Origin: Paludibacteraceae bacterium
GTDB lineage: Bacteria > Bacteroidota > Bacteroidia > Bacteroidales > Paludibacteraceae
Assembly: GCA_024401435.1 (NCBI GenBank)
Contig: JAKSLB010000019.1
Location: 1-57,696 of the forward strand
Direction: 5' to 3'
DNA length: 57,696 nt
Position 1 is the stretch's first letter, and every line of letters begins with the position of its first letter. Both the position numbers and the translations under genes were made by a program. Of this stretch, positions 48,090-56,014 are shown one piece after another. A model generated the notes under the pieces. The model did not search any database and was not told where the DNA came from. It was given only the letters and a program-made list of their open reading frames with translations.

Positions 48090-49007
48090 ATGAAACATTC
48101 TTCTCTTTTCTTAGGTTGTTGCATATCTCTTTGCATATTATCTGGATGCAACAATGATTCATCTATTGTTTTCGATGGATGTTCTCTCACTTCTAAACCA
48201 GAATTGCCAATCATTCAACCAAACAATGAGAAAACAGGTATTTGGATGGATGCCTGCAACGGAGTAACAACCAGCAATCAATTTTTAGACTTTAATCATA
48301 AAGATACAATCACCTTAACAGGTTGGGCCATTGACCAAAACAATAATACAAACCTAGAGAACATCATTCTTAAAGTAGGTTCCTCTTACATAAAAGCTAA
48401 CTATGGTATAAGCAGAAATGATGTTAAAGATGCATTAGGTTGCGACAATGGAAATGTGGGTTTCTCATTCTCATTTTCAAAAAATCTGCTTCAAGACCAA
48501 TCAGGTTTCATTGTTGATCACATTGAATTATTCCAAATCACCAAAAACGCACAATGTTACGAACCAATTAGATATGATCTAATAAAAGAACCTGAAATTC
48601 CTACAAACAAACCTGTACACGAAAGAAGTGAAGAAATTACAAATGGAGGTATTTATATCGATTCATATTCAAATGGTTCCAGAGATTCTCTTTACATAAA
48701 AGAAATCGAAAATAAAGGAATGATTACCATTTCCGGATGGGCTATTGACACAGAAGTAAAATCTAGACTTTTTGATATCTTCTTAAAGATAGGTTCTCAT
48801 GTCCTATCTGCTCAAACAACTGAACGCCCCGATGTACAAGAAGCATATGGAATAGACGATAGTATGTTGGGAATGACATTCGAAATTCCTACCTATATGT
48901 TTAAAAACGAAAATGGTGAATATATTAATCAATTAGAAATTATCAGCGTCGATAAATCAAACCAATTCTTGTACACTCCGAAAGTATACTATTTGGTTTA
49001 TGAATAA
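48090..49007 (+). CDS. Lipoprotein with two GWAID-type domains
   Basis: 305 residues. Signal peptide with lipobox LSGC (Cys20), then two copies of a ~118-residue domain (residues ~49-166 and ~186-305). Shared features are an opening G-I-Asp strand, TGWAID/SGWAID (78-82 and 216-220), an L-K-I/V-GS strand, R-x-DV and a closing MTFEIP/FSFSFS strand. The pattern is that of an all-beta domain found, as I recall, repeated in some envelope proteins and glycosylation-related membrane proteins; the function is unknown. It starts 29 bases after sprA on the same strand, so it may be co-expressed. A terminator follows. Confidence 0.7.
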   Translation: MKHSSLFLGCCISLCILSGCNNDSSIVFDGCSLTSKPELPIIQPNNEKTGIWMDACNGVTTSNQFLDFNHKDTITLTGWAIDQNNNTNLENIILKVGSSYIKANYGISRNDVKDALGCDNGNVGFSFSFSKNLLQDQSGFIVDHIELFQITKNAQCYEPIRYDLIKEPEIPTNKPVHERSEEITNGGIYIDSYSNGSRDSLYIKEIENKGMITISGWAIDTEVKSRLFDIFLKIGSHVLSAQTTERPDVQEAYGIDDSMLGMTFEIPTYMFKNENGEYINQLEIISVDKSNQFLYTPKVYYLVYE

Positions 49008-49023
49008 AATAATTTAATCACAC

Positions 49024-49057
49024 AAAAAAAGGTTGTCAAATAGACAACCTTTTTTTA
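49024..49057. terminator. Bidirectional terminator
   Basis: Stem GGTTGTC/GACAACC (49031-49037 with 49043-49049) flanked by A7 and T8, with a 5-base loop. It sits between the convergent lipoprotein and acyltransferase genes and works on either strand. Confidence 0.9.
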
Positions 49058-49060
49058 TGA

Positions 49061-50083
49061 CTAACCGATAATCTTAGTAAAACGATTTGTAATCCATTCC
49101 AAAACAGCTTTTTCCATTGGGATTACAAATTTATATGCCAACACTAAAAGAATCAAACAATAAAAATAAGCAGTAACTGGTGATGGGAATTGTATCTCCA
49201 ATCCTAATAAACCCGTCATACATGGTACTAACATTTTTAGAATAGGTTCATTACCACACAAATACAATGTGTTTTGTCCATAATTATTAAACGCTTCTAC
49301 ATTTTCAAACAATTTGGACAAACACAACATAAACATAATAATAAACAAAGGAAATATCAAAATCATTTCAAACCATCGAAATACCTGATTCATTGCAAAA
49401 TCTTCAAACAAATCGTTCTGACCAAACAATGCAATAGAATAAATCAATAATAAGGCAAAAACAATACTCCAAGATATCTTTTTAACTCTATTATTTAATT
49501 CAAACCATGTTTTCAAATAAGGATAAAATGAAAAACCAAGGGCGTAATAAAAAATGTAAAACATTGCACTATCAACATTCCATGCCCACAAAGGTTCTAT
49601 CCTTGGTCGATGATTCAATACAAATTCAGAGACAAGCATCAATGCTGTTGAAATAGCCAATATCACCCACTTATTACGTAGAAATCGAAGCAATCTAAAA
49701 AAAATCTGCATCACAAAAAGGCATGTGAAAAACCAAAGCGTTCCCACATACGGAGTATTCCTAATTTCTCCGTAAATAACGGCTTGTTTTAATAAATGAA
49801 ACGCCGCTGCACAATTCTCATTTTGTATTAAATTGATTAATATAATTACAAGGACAAACAAGAACGTAGGAATTAAAATTCTCTTTACTTTCAAAAGAAT
49901 ATAATCCACCAAAGGCATTTCTTTATTATATGTTTCCGTACATCCTGCCAAAAAAAAGAAAAAAGGTATTATATAACAAAAAAGAAAATAAACCGAATTT
50001 CCTGCATTCGTCCCCATATGTGCCAAATATATTCCAAAAATACCAAAACATCTTGCCACATCAATCCATTTTTCTCTTATCAT
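49061..50083 (-). CDS. Acyltransferase 3 family membrane protein
   Basis: 340 residues, about ten membrane helices. The N-terminal REKWIDVARCFGIFGIYLAHMG carries the family's R-x-x-x-x-D-x-x-R and catalytic-type His. NTPYVGTLWFFTCLFVMQIF is the second conserved block. Members move acetyl or other acyl groups onto sugars of surface polysaccharides and other exported molecules. The ATG at 50083 is used; a GTG at 50110 lies inside the upstream terminator. The target is unknown; the Wzz/SLBB export genes ~13 kb away make a polysaccharide plausible. Confidence 0.85.
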   Translation of the reverse strand: MIREKWIDVARCFGIFGIYLAHMGTNAGNSVYFLFCYIIPFFFFLAGCTETYNKEMPLVDYILLKVKRILIPTFLFVLVIILINLIQNENCAAAFHLLKQAVIYGEIRNTPYVGTLWFFTCLFVMQIFFRLLRFLRNKWVILAISTALMLVSEFVLNHRPRIEPLWAWNVDSAMFYIFYYALGFSFYPYLKTWFELNNRVKKISWSIVFALLLIYSIALFGQNDLFEDFAMNQVFRWFEMILIFPLFIIMFMLCLSKLFENVEAFNNYGQNTLYLCGNEPILKMLVPCMTGLLGLEIQFPSPVTAYFYCLILLVLAYKFVIPMEKAVLEWITNRFTKIIG

Positions 50084-50102
50084 ATTCGTCAAAACAAAAA
50101 AT

Positions 50103-50128
50103 AAGGTCACCCTTTCGAGTGACCTTCG
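50103..50128 (-). terminator. Terminator of the bamD-rpoZ unit
   Basis: On the minus strand AAGGTCAC/GTGACCTT (with a 9-10 base loop) is followed by TTATTTTTTG, 16 bases after the rpoZ stop. Confidence 0.8.
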
Positions 50129-50143
50129 AAATTTATTTTAAAA

Positions 50144-50476
50144 TTAAAATTTTGATTTCTCTTTTGAAGGATTTCTATAATAAATCTTACCTTCCAAATA
50201 TTCTTGAGCAGCAATCAAAGTAGGTTTTGGTAATTTCTCATAAAAACGAGAAATTTCGATTTGTTCTCTATTTTCGAACACTTCTTCCAAATTATCATTA
50301 TAAGAAGCAAACTCTTGTAACTTTTTTTCGAGTTCACTCTTCATTTCTACTGCAATTTGATTAGAACGTCTAGCAATAATATTTACTGTTTCATAAACAT
50401 TACCTGTATCTGCACACAAAGAGTTCATATCTCTTGTAATTGTGTTAGACGGAGCATTCACTTTTTTGTAATCCAT
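50144..50476 (-). CDS. rpoZ: DNA-directed RNA polymerase omega subunit (Rpb6-type)
   Basis: 110 residues. The Bacteroidetes form of omega, which stabilises the polymerase core. TGNVYETVNIIARRSNQIAV is the conserved helix of the omega/Rpb6 family; ELEKKLQEF and LPKPTLIAAQEYLEGKIYYR form the C-terminal part. It lies 23 bases after bamD, as is usual in the phylum. Confidence 0.88.
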   Translation of the reverse strand: MDYKKVNAPSNTITRDMNSLCADTGNVYETVNIIARRSNQIAVEMKSELEKKLQEFASYNDNLEEVFENREQIEISRFYEKLPKPTLIAAQEYLEGKIYYRNPSKEKSKF

Positions 50477-50499
50477 AATTAAATATATTTTATTACCTT

Positions 50500-51339
50500 T
50501 TATTCTTCTTTTATATCAGTCTTATCCAAAAAACCTTTAGATTTTTTGAAATATTTTTCTGCTTCTTTCTTATGATCACTTTCAGGGAAATCCCTTACAA
50601 AGTTGTAATATTCATCAATTGTATCTCTGTATCGATCCTCTTTTTTTGTTTCGACACTTTTTACAGCTTGCATGTATTTAGACTTTAATATAAGAAAAGA
50701 CAACTCCTCCTTATATTGAGTATCAGGGAACTTCTTTATCGCATTCGTTGCAGTCACTACTGCCGAAAGATAATTGTTACCCATATAATCACCTAAATCA
50801 TAATACAATTTAGCATTTAGATACTCCTTCTCTGCCAATTTTTCCTGTAATTCCTTTATCAAATCTAATACTCTAGGCAACTTGCTGCTATTTGGATATA
50901 ATTGAGAGAAACTCAACAATTCATCTATCGCCTTTTGAGTACTAGTCTGATCCAATTTCACATCTGGAGAGTCTAAATAATAACAATATCCGATATGAAA
51001 TTTAGCCTCTTCTGCATATTCTCCAGAAGGATACCCTTTGCAATATGTTGCAAAATAACTTTTTGCCATGACATAATCCTTATTCTTGAAATGTGCCATT
51101 GCCATCGTAAACAATCCTTTTTCTCCTTTCTCCGTTCCTCTAAATGAGGGAACAGATGACTCCAATAGTGTTGCAGCTTTGTAATAATCCTCTTTTTCGT
51201 AATACTCAAAAGCTTTGTCATACTTCAACTGCGCATCATCACTCTTCGTCAACTTAGTATATTCACCACACGAAGAAAGCAATAATGAACTCATCACCAT
51301 TGAAACAACAACTATCCTATATGAAAAATTCATGCTCAT
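50500..51339 (-). CDS. bamD: Outer-membrane protein assembly factor BamD
   Basis: 279 residues. Signal peptide with lipobox LSSC (Cys24), then TPR repeats (KYDKAFEYYEKEDYYKAATL, GLFTMAMAHFKNKDYVMAKS, EYAEEAKFHIGYCYYLDS, AIDELLSFSQLYPNSSKLP). An essential periplasmic lipoprotein of the beta-barrel assembly machine that inserts proteins such as SprA. First gene of the bamD-rpoZ unit. ATG at 51339 or 51333. The promoter lies only ~15 bases before the start, so the leader is very short. Confidence 0.93.
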   Translation of the reverse strand: MSMNFSYRIVVVSMVMSSLLLSSCGEYTKLTKSDDAQLKYDKAFEYYEKEDYYKAATLLESSVPSFRGTEKGEKGLFTMAMAHFKNKDYVMAKSYFATYCKGYPSGEYAEEAKFHIGYCYYLDSPDVKLDQTSTQKAIDELLSFSQLYPNSSKLPRVLDLIKELQEKLAEKEYLNAKLYYDLGDYMGNNYLSAVVTATNAIKKFPDTQYKEELSFLILKSKYMQAVKSVETKKEDRYRDTIDEYYNFVRDFPESDHKKEAEKYFKKSKGFLDKTDIKEE

Positions 51340-51353
51340 ACTTATAGATTTTG

Positions 51354-51384
51354 CAAAGTTAGAAATTTCACATCAAATAACAAA
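51354..51384 (-). promoter_or_regulatory. Promoter of bamD-rpoZ
   Basis: On the minus strand TTTG (51381-51384), 19 bases, TAACTTTG (51354-51361). Full consensus. The transcription start would be ~8 bases before the ATG. Confidence 0.75.
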
Positions 51385-51445
51385 AAAGATTTTTCATTAT
51401 GTTGTTCTGCTTTTAGATTCTTTCACACATTAGCTTAATTCATTG

Positions 51446-51477
51446 TATAAAAAAAGGATACCATTACTGATATCCTT
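51446..51477 (-). terminator. Terminator of the DUF5606 gene
   Basis: On the minus strand a 10-bp stem (AAGGATATCA/TGGTATCCTT, one wobble pair) with loop GTAA is followed by TTTTT. Confidence 0.8.
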
Positions 51478-51500
51478 CTTTCTATTTTTCTTTTCATTCT

Positions 51501-51914
51501 TTAATCTTTCTTTTCAGGAACATCCGATTCAAAATCGCTATATCCTGCACCAATCAATAGGTTATACCAAGTAATCAACTTCTTAATATCAGAAGTATAC
51601 ACTCTTTCTCTGTCATAATTTGGCAACACAGATGCAAGATATTCAGAAAAAACTTTTGAATCTGCTTTCTTCACATCGATGGCAACAACCTTGCCATCTT
51701 CTTTTTTCTTCATAGCAACAAACACCTCTGCTAAAGGGACTTCCCCATCTTGTGTATACATTGCAATATCACCTAAAGAAAGAATCTTTTCATTCGTATA
51801 TGCTGGTTGTTTTTTATGATCAATCAACGACTCAACAATCAACATATTCTTCCCCTGTGAAACTAATTCAAACAATCCGGACTTGCCAGATATTGATAAA
51901 ATTTTCTTTAACAT
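51501..51914 (-). CDS. DUF5606 family protein
   Basis: 137 residues from the ATG at 51914. The family, confined to Bacteroidetes, begins MLKKILSISGKSGLFELVSQ as here, followed by KNMLIVESLIDHKKQPAY and LGDIAMYT, an SH3-like barrel in outline, and a helical C-terminal half (KADSKVFSEYLASVLPNYD, IKKLITWYNLLIGAG). No signal peptide; cytoplasmic. Function unknown. A start seven codons upstream (51935) is also possible, with the weak -7 box TTCTTTTG just before it. Confidence 0.85.
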   Translation of the reverse strand: MLKKILSISGKSGLFELVSQGKNMLIVESLIDHKKQPAYTNEKILSLGDIAMYTQDGEVPLAEVFVAMKKKEDGKVVAIDVKKADSKVFSEYLASVLPNYDRERVYTSDIKKLITWYNLLIGAGYSDFESDVPEKKD

Positions 51915-51997
51915 ATCAAATTCTATTTTTTTCATTTTTGAATTGCAAAAGAAACAAAAACATTTCGTTTGAACAATTCGAAAAAGCGGAAAAAAAA

Positions 51998-52028
51998 CTT
52001 GTCAATACAAAAAATTAGAGTATATTTG
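51998..52028 (+). promoter_or_regulatory. Promoter upstream of the GH11-CE15 gene
   Basis: CTTG (51998-52001), 19 bases, TATATTTG (52021-52028). Good consensus match. No closer promoter to the gene at 52421 is seen. Confidence 0.55.
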
Positions 52029-52050
52029 CCACGACTATTTTCGAAACCAT

Positions 52051-52142
52051 TATTACAAATTTGTATTACATCAACTTATTTAGAAACCACGTATTACATT
52101 AATTACACTTTTTATTACATCGAATTCATGAAAATAATTACA
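52051..52142 (+). repeat. Cluster of six ATTACA elements
   Basis: TATTACA at 52051, 52064, 52092 and 52113; AATTACA at 52101 and 52136. The first two overlap a perfect 12-base palindrome (52054-52065). Further copies lie at 52392 and in front of the second xylanase gene (55860, 55974). Confidence 0.6.
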
Positions 52143-52420
52143 TCATTTACGTGCAATAACTTAAAGTTATGTACACCATTGGGTATGTCCACTTTGGCGA
52201 CTATCCGATTTAATGCGACTGAAAATCTTTTTACTCATACCATAAAGTATGATGAATGGACATGTATTTCTGGAAATGTAATAAAAAAACTCCAGAAATG
52301 ATTCATCCATTTCTTGAATATTATGTCATATTCATATCGATATCTCATTTTTATATATTTCCTTAATATGTAAAAACGACAGTATTAAATCATTACACAT
52401 AAACTAACAAATCTAATTCA

Positions 52421-55400
52421 ATGAGAAAAAGGACATTCGCGATACGTCACCTTATGGGGGCATTCGCAACAGGAGCTCTGCTCTTGACAAATCTAAATGC
52501 TTTTGCCGTTGATCCCTGTGAAATGAATCAGGCAATGCAAGCGAACCAAAATGCACAGAATGGAGGTACGCACGACATCAGTGGATCACCTTTCAACTAT
52601 GAAATGTGGACCAACTCCGGTAACAATGCTTCAATGAAATACTGGGCAAACAAAGAGTATTTCCAATTTCATGCAGAATGGAACAACCCAGACGATTTGC
52701 TTTGTCGTATTGGTCTATATTGGGGTACAGGTCCAAAGCCAGATCAACTAGACGGTGATCTTCATTGTGACTTTAACTACTCGATTGGTCAAGGAAGTTC
52801 CGGTGGTGGTTATAACTACATCGGTATTTACGGTTGGACAAAAGTTCCTAATGAGGTTGAGTATTATATTGTAGAGAATACATTCTTCGGAAGCACTTCA
52901 AAACAACAGGGATTGTATTATGGTGCAAACAAAGTTTCTTCTTATTCGATAGATGGTGAAGGTTCTTATGATTTATACATAGGAACACGTACCAACGCTC
53001 CGTCCATTTCAGGAACATCTACCTTCACACAGGTGTTCGCTGTAAGAACAAGTCCTCGTACATGTGGTCACATCTCCATCTCAGAGCACATGAGACACTG
53101 GAAAGGTAATGTGACTCTTGGACAACTTTACGATTGTAAGTTCCTTGCCGAAGTTGGTTCTGGAAGCGGTAGCTTTGACTTGAAATATGGTAATGTTTGG
53201 ATTGGTGATGCTGACAGAAATTCTATTAGCTTCTCATCTCCCGAATCAGGAAAGAAATTTACTGAGGGGGAAGAAGTTACATTCACTTTGAAAGCAGATA
53301 CAAAATCAGAAGTAAGATCAATTGATCTTTCAGTTGACGGTAAAAGCATCGCCAATTTGACCTCTTCTCCATGGAGCACAAAATGGACTGCTACTGCTGG
53401 AAATCACACAGTAAAAGCAACAGCCACTTTGGCTGATGGTAGCAAAGTTGAGACTTCTACAACTGTTCGAGTTCCAGAACCTCAAGGTCCTTATACAAGT
53501 GCATTTGCAATCCCTGGAACGGTCGAAGCAGAGAATTACGACAAAGGTGGTCCAGATGAAGCTTATGGTGATTCAGACGAAAAGAACGAAGGTGATGCAA
53601 AATATCGTACAGATGATTATGTTGATATCGTAAAAGCTGGTAATGGTATGGCTGTCGGATATACTACCACTTCAGAATGGTTGGAGTATACAATAGACGT
53701 CGCTGAAGCTGGTCAATATGATGTTGAAGCAAGCATGTCTTGTGGTAGTGGCGACCCTTCAATTGATCTTTCTGTTGATGGTAAGAAATTAGCCACTTTG
53801 AAAGGAACTGGAAAATCAAACGATTGGGATACCTATTCATCAGCAAAGGGAACGGTTGAATTGAATGCTGGAAAACAAATTTTGAAGGTTAACATCAAAG
53901 CTGCCAACACCAACTTGGATTATATTAAATTCACGAAAGCAGGTGCTTCCTCACAAGAAGGTGAAGGTGAAGGAGAAGGTGGAAAAGAAGAAGAGCAAAA
54001 AACTCCAGGACAGAGTTCAGAGGGAAGTTCTGCCTCTAACGATCCAGGTGTTTACCCACTTTCCTATAATGTTGAAAACACAGGAGCTGGCTGTTCCGAC
54101 CCGGTTTCGTTGAATAAAAACAATTTGAAAACATGCAAGACTCTTCCAAGTCCATTTGAATGGGCTGATGGTAGCGGCAACGTAACTGATTTCTGCGATT
54201 GGTCTTGCCGTCGTAATGAAATCAAACGAGAAATTGAATACTGGGAAATCGGAGAAAAACCTAAATTCGACAAATTAGAGGCTTCTTATTCAGGCGGCAC
54301 GTTGACAGTGAAGATCTACAACGGCAACAACAGTCTGACCCTCACATCAAAAATATCGGTTCCATCGGGAAATGGACCTCATCCTATTGTCATAGGTATG
54401 GATGGTAACACAGGAAGTTTAAGTCAAAATTACTTCTCAAAATGTATTCAAGTACCATTTACACACTCACAAATTGCAGAATACAACAGTGGATTCGGCG
54501 GTGGAGGAAGAAGCCAAAACGACCCATTCTACAAATTATATCCTAATACCTTTAATACTAAAGCAGACTATTGCGCATGGTCTTGGGGTATCAGTCGTCT
54601 AATTGATGGATTAGAAATTGTCAAAGATCAAATCCATGCCGACCTTGGTCACATTGCGGTCACTGGTTGCTCATACGCAGGTAAAATGGCTTTATATGCT
54701 GGTGCATTTGACGAACGTATTGCATTGACTATTGCACAAGAATCAGGAGGTGGAGGTATCAACTCTTGGCGTGTAAGTGACGAAATTGGTAGTTCCGTAG
54801 AGGGTATTTCAAATACTAATTACGATTGGTTCTTAAATAGTTTCAAGACTAACTTCAACGGACAAACATCAAAATTGCCATACGACCACCACGAACTAAT
54901 CGCCATGATTGCCCCACGTGCATTCCTTGCATTTGGTAATCCTGACTATGAATGGTTAGGTGACAAATCTGGATATATTTCCGTAAAAGCCGCAGAAGAA
55001 GTTTGGAAAGCTATGGGTATCGAAGACCGTTTTGGATATGTAATCGAAGGTCAGCACTCTCACTGTCAAGCATCTAACAATCAAAACAGTGCTGCTCAAA
55101 AATTCATCAACAAATTCTTATTTGGAGATGATTCACAAAACACAAAGATTCGTACAAGCACAATAAATGCTAGTTACGACAACTATATCAAAGACTGGGC
55201 AAACCATAAGATTGTTAACAACGGATGTGGCGGAACGGGTGCTTTGATAAAAGACCTTAGTCAAGAAAACGGATACGAATTGTCTCAAAACGTTCCAAAT
55301 CCTGTTGAGAATGGAGAAACAAGCATTTCTTTCAATCTTCAAAATGACGGATACGTTTCTATCGTTCTTTACAACTCCTTAGGATTAAAGGTTATGGACA

Positions 55401-55531
55401 TTGTATCTGAGCAACTATCAGAAGGCACCTACACAAAGGTAATTAATGTAGAATCTCTTGCCTCTGGCATCTATCACTACGTTATGAACGTGAATGGATT
55501 CACATTAAGAAATAGCATGATAATAAAATAA
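52421..55531 (+). CDS. Secreted xylanase-glucuronoyl esterase: GH11-Ig-CBM6-CE15 with T9SS type A sorting domain
   Basis: 1,036 residues. Signal peptide ending AFA/V (residues 1-29). GH11 endo-xylanase domain ~45-262, with nucleophile Glu147 in NEVEYYIVEN and acid/base Glu244 in FLAEVGSGSGS. Ig-like domain ~264-352. CBM6 xylan-binding domain ~359-507 (VEAENYD, SEWLEYTIDV, LDYIKF). Linker rich in Glu, Gly and Ser ~508-542. CE15 glucuronoyl esterase ~545-905, with Ser751 in TGCSYAGKMA, Glu774 in AQESGGGG and His881 in QHSHCQ. T9SS type A sorting domain ~945-1036 (LSQNVPNPVENGETSISF, GIYHYVMN). It should cut the xylan backbone and the 4-O-methyl-glucuronoyl esters that tie xylan to lignin, outside the cell. 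Paralogue at 56015. GH11 is uncommon in Bacteroidetes, so acquisition from another fibre degrader is possible. Confidence 0.92.
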   Translation: MRKRTFAIRHLMGAFATGALLLTNLNAFAVDPCEMNQAMQANQNAQNGGTHDISGSPFNYEMWTNSGNNASMKYWANKEYFQFHAEWNNPDDLLCRIGLYWGTGPKPDQLDGDLHCDFNYSIGQGSSGGGYNYIGIYGWTKVPNEVEYYIVENTFFGSTSKQQGLYYGANKVSSYSIDGEGSYDLYIGTRTNAPSISGTSTFTQVFAVRTSPRTCGHISISEHMRHWKGNVTLGQLYDCKFLAEVGSGSGSFDLKYGNVWIGDADRNSISFSSPESGKKFTEGEEVTFTLKADTKSEVRSIDLSVDGKSIANLTSSPWSTKWTATAGNHTVKATATLADGSKVETSTTVRVPEPQGPYTSAFAIPGTVEAENYDKGGPDEAYGDSDEKNEGDAKYRTDDYVDIVKAGNGMAVGYTTTSEWLEYTIDVAEAGQYDVEASMSCGSGDPSIDLSVDGKKLATLKGTGKSNDWDTYSSAKGTVELNAGKQILKVNIKAANTNLDYIKFTKAGASSQEGEGEGEGGKEEEQKTPGQSSEGSSASNDPGVYPLSYNVENTGAGCSDPVSLNKNNLKTCKTLPSPFEWADGSGNVTDFCDWSCRRNEIKREIEYWEIGEKPKFDKLEASYSGGTLTVKIYNGNNSLTLTSKISVPSGNGPHPIVIGMDGNTGSLSQNYFSKCIQVPFTHSQIAEYNSGFGGGGRSQNDPFYKLYPNTFNTKADYCAWSWGISRLIDGLEIVKDQIHADLGHIAVTGCSYAGKMALYAGAFDERIALTIAQESGGGGINSWRVSDEIGSSVEGISNTNYDWFLNSFKTNFNGQTSKLPYDHHELIAMIAPRAFLAFGNPDYEWLGDKSGYISVKAAEEVWKAMGIEDRFGYVIEGQHSHCQASNNQNSAAQKFINKFLFGDDSQNTKIRTSTINASYDNYIKDWANHKIVNNGCGGTGALIKDLSQENGYELSQNVPNPVENGETSISFNLQNDGYVSIVLYNSLGLKVMDIVSEQLSEGTYTKVINVESLASGIYHYVMNVNGFTLRNSMIIK

Positions 55532-55553
55532 TTTGATTTGAAAAATAGAAGGC

Positions 55554-55586
55554 GTGTGTCAAAATTTTTTGGCACACACTTTTCTT
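55554..55586 (+). terminator. Probable terminator of the GH11-CE15 gene
   Basis: Stem GTGTGT/ACACAC (55554-55559 with 55574-55579) with a long loop, then TTTTCTTT. Weaker than the others in the window. Confidence 0.6.
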
Positions 55587-55750
55587 TGCGTTGTCTTCTA
55601 TTGACAATGAAAAAAAGACCTGAATTGCAACATAAACATCTCATTTTCTAAGCATTAACATAATCAATCTCCTGTTTTTGTTTTTTTAACTTTGACAAAA
55701 ATTTCACCATAATTGCCAAATTTTTCATAGTGTAATGTCCTTTTCATCTC

Positions 55751-55758
55751 TATTTTTG
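55751..55758 (+). promoter_or_regulatory. Candidate -7 box for the second xylanase gene
   Basis: TATTTTTG; TAACTTTG at 55687-55694 is an alternative. The leader would be ~250 or ~315 bases, long as for the first xylanase gene. Confidence 0.35.
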
Positions 55759-56014
55759 CTACCGTTGAGATGTGGAAAAGAAGAAAAAAGTTGAGACGTA
55801 ATTAGAGTTGAATGTTTCAATGATGAGATGATGATATTTTTATTAGGTACAAGAATTATTATTACACTAAAAACCATTATTTATTATGAAGCGACTTGAT
55901 TTAAGACTTATCTATGTGTGGTCGGGTTTTGAAGATTTCAAAAAACGACTTGCTCCTTTCGGTTTACGAAAATTATTACATTTAATAAAACAATCAACAT
56001 TAAATCTAACACAA

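Larger units (their letters stand above)
51936..52420. other. 485-base region with long leader and ATTACA repeats
   Basis: Holds a plus-strand promoter (51998-52028), six ATTACA copies between 52051 and 52142, a 12-base palindrome at 52054-52065, and a hairpin (52266-52274 with 52291-52299). A 110-codon frame (51969-52301) overlaps the promoter and is not supported as a gene. The transcript leader before the xylanase gene would be ~385 bases. Confidence 0.6.
55532..56014. other. 483-base region between the two xylanase genes
   Basis: Holds the terminator, -7-like boxes TAACTTTG (55687-55694) and TATTTTTG (55751-55758) without good -33 partners, two ATTACA elements (55860, 55974), and an ATG at 55886 that is in frame with the next gene, with no stop between. 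No other gene is seen. Confidence 0.55.

Noticed and set aside
51969-52301. 110-codon frame upstream of the GH11-CE15 gene
   Set aside because: It overlaps a consensus promoter and the ATTACA cluster, is low in complexity and resembles no family.
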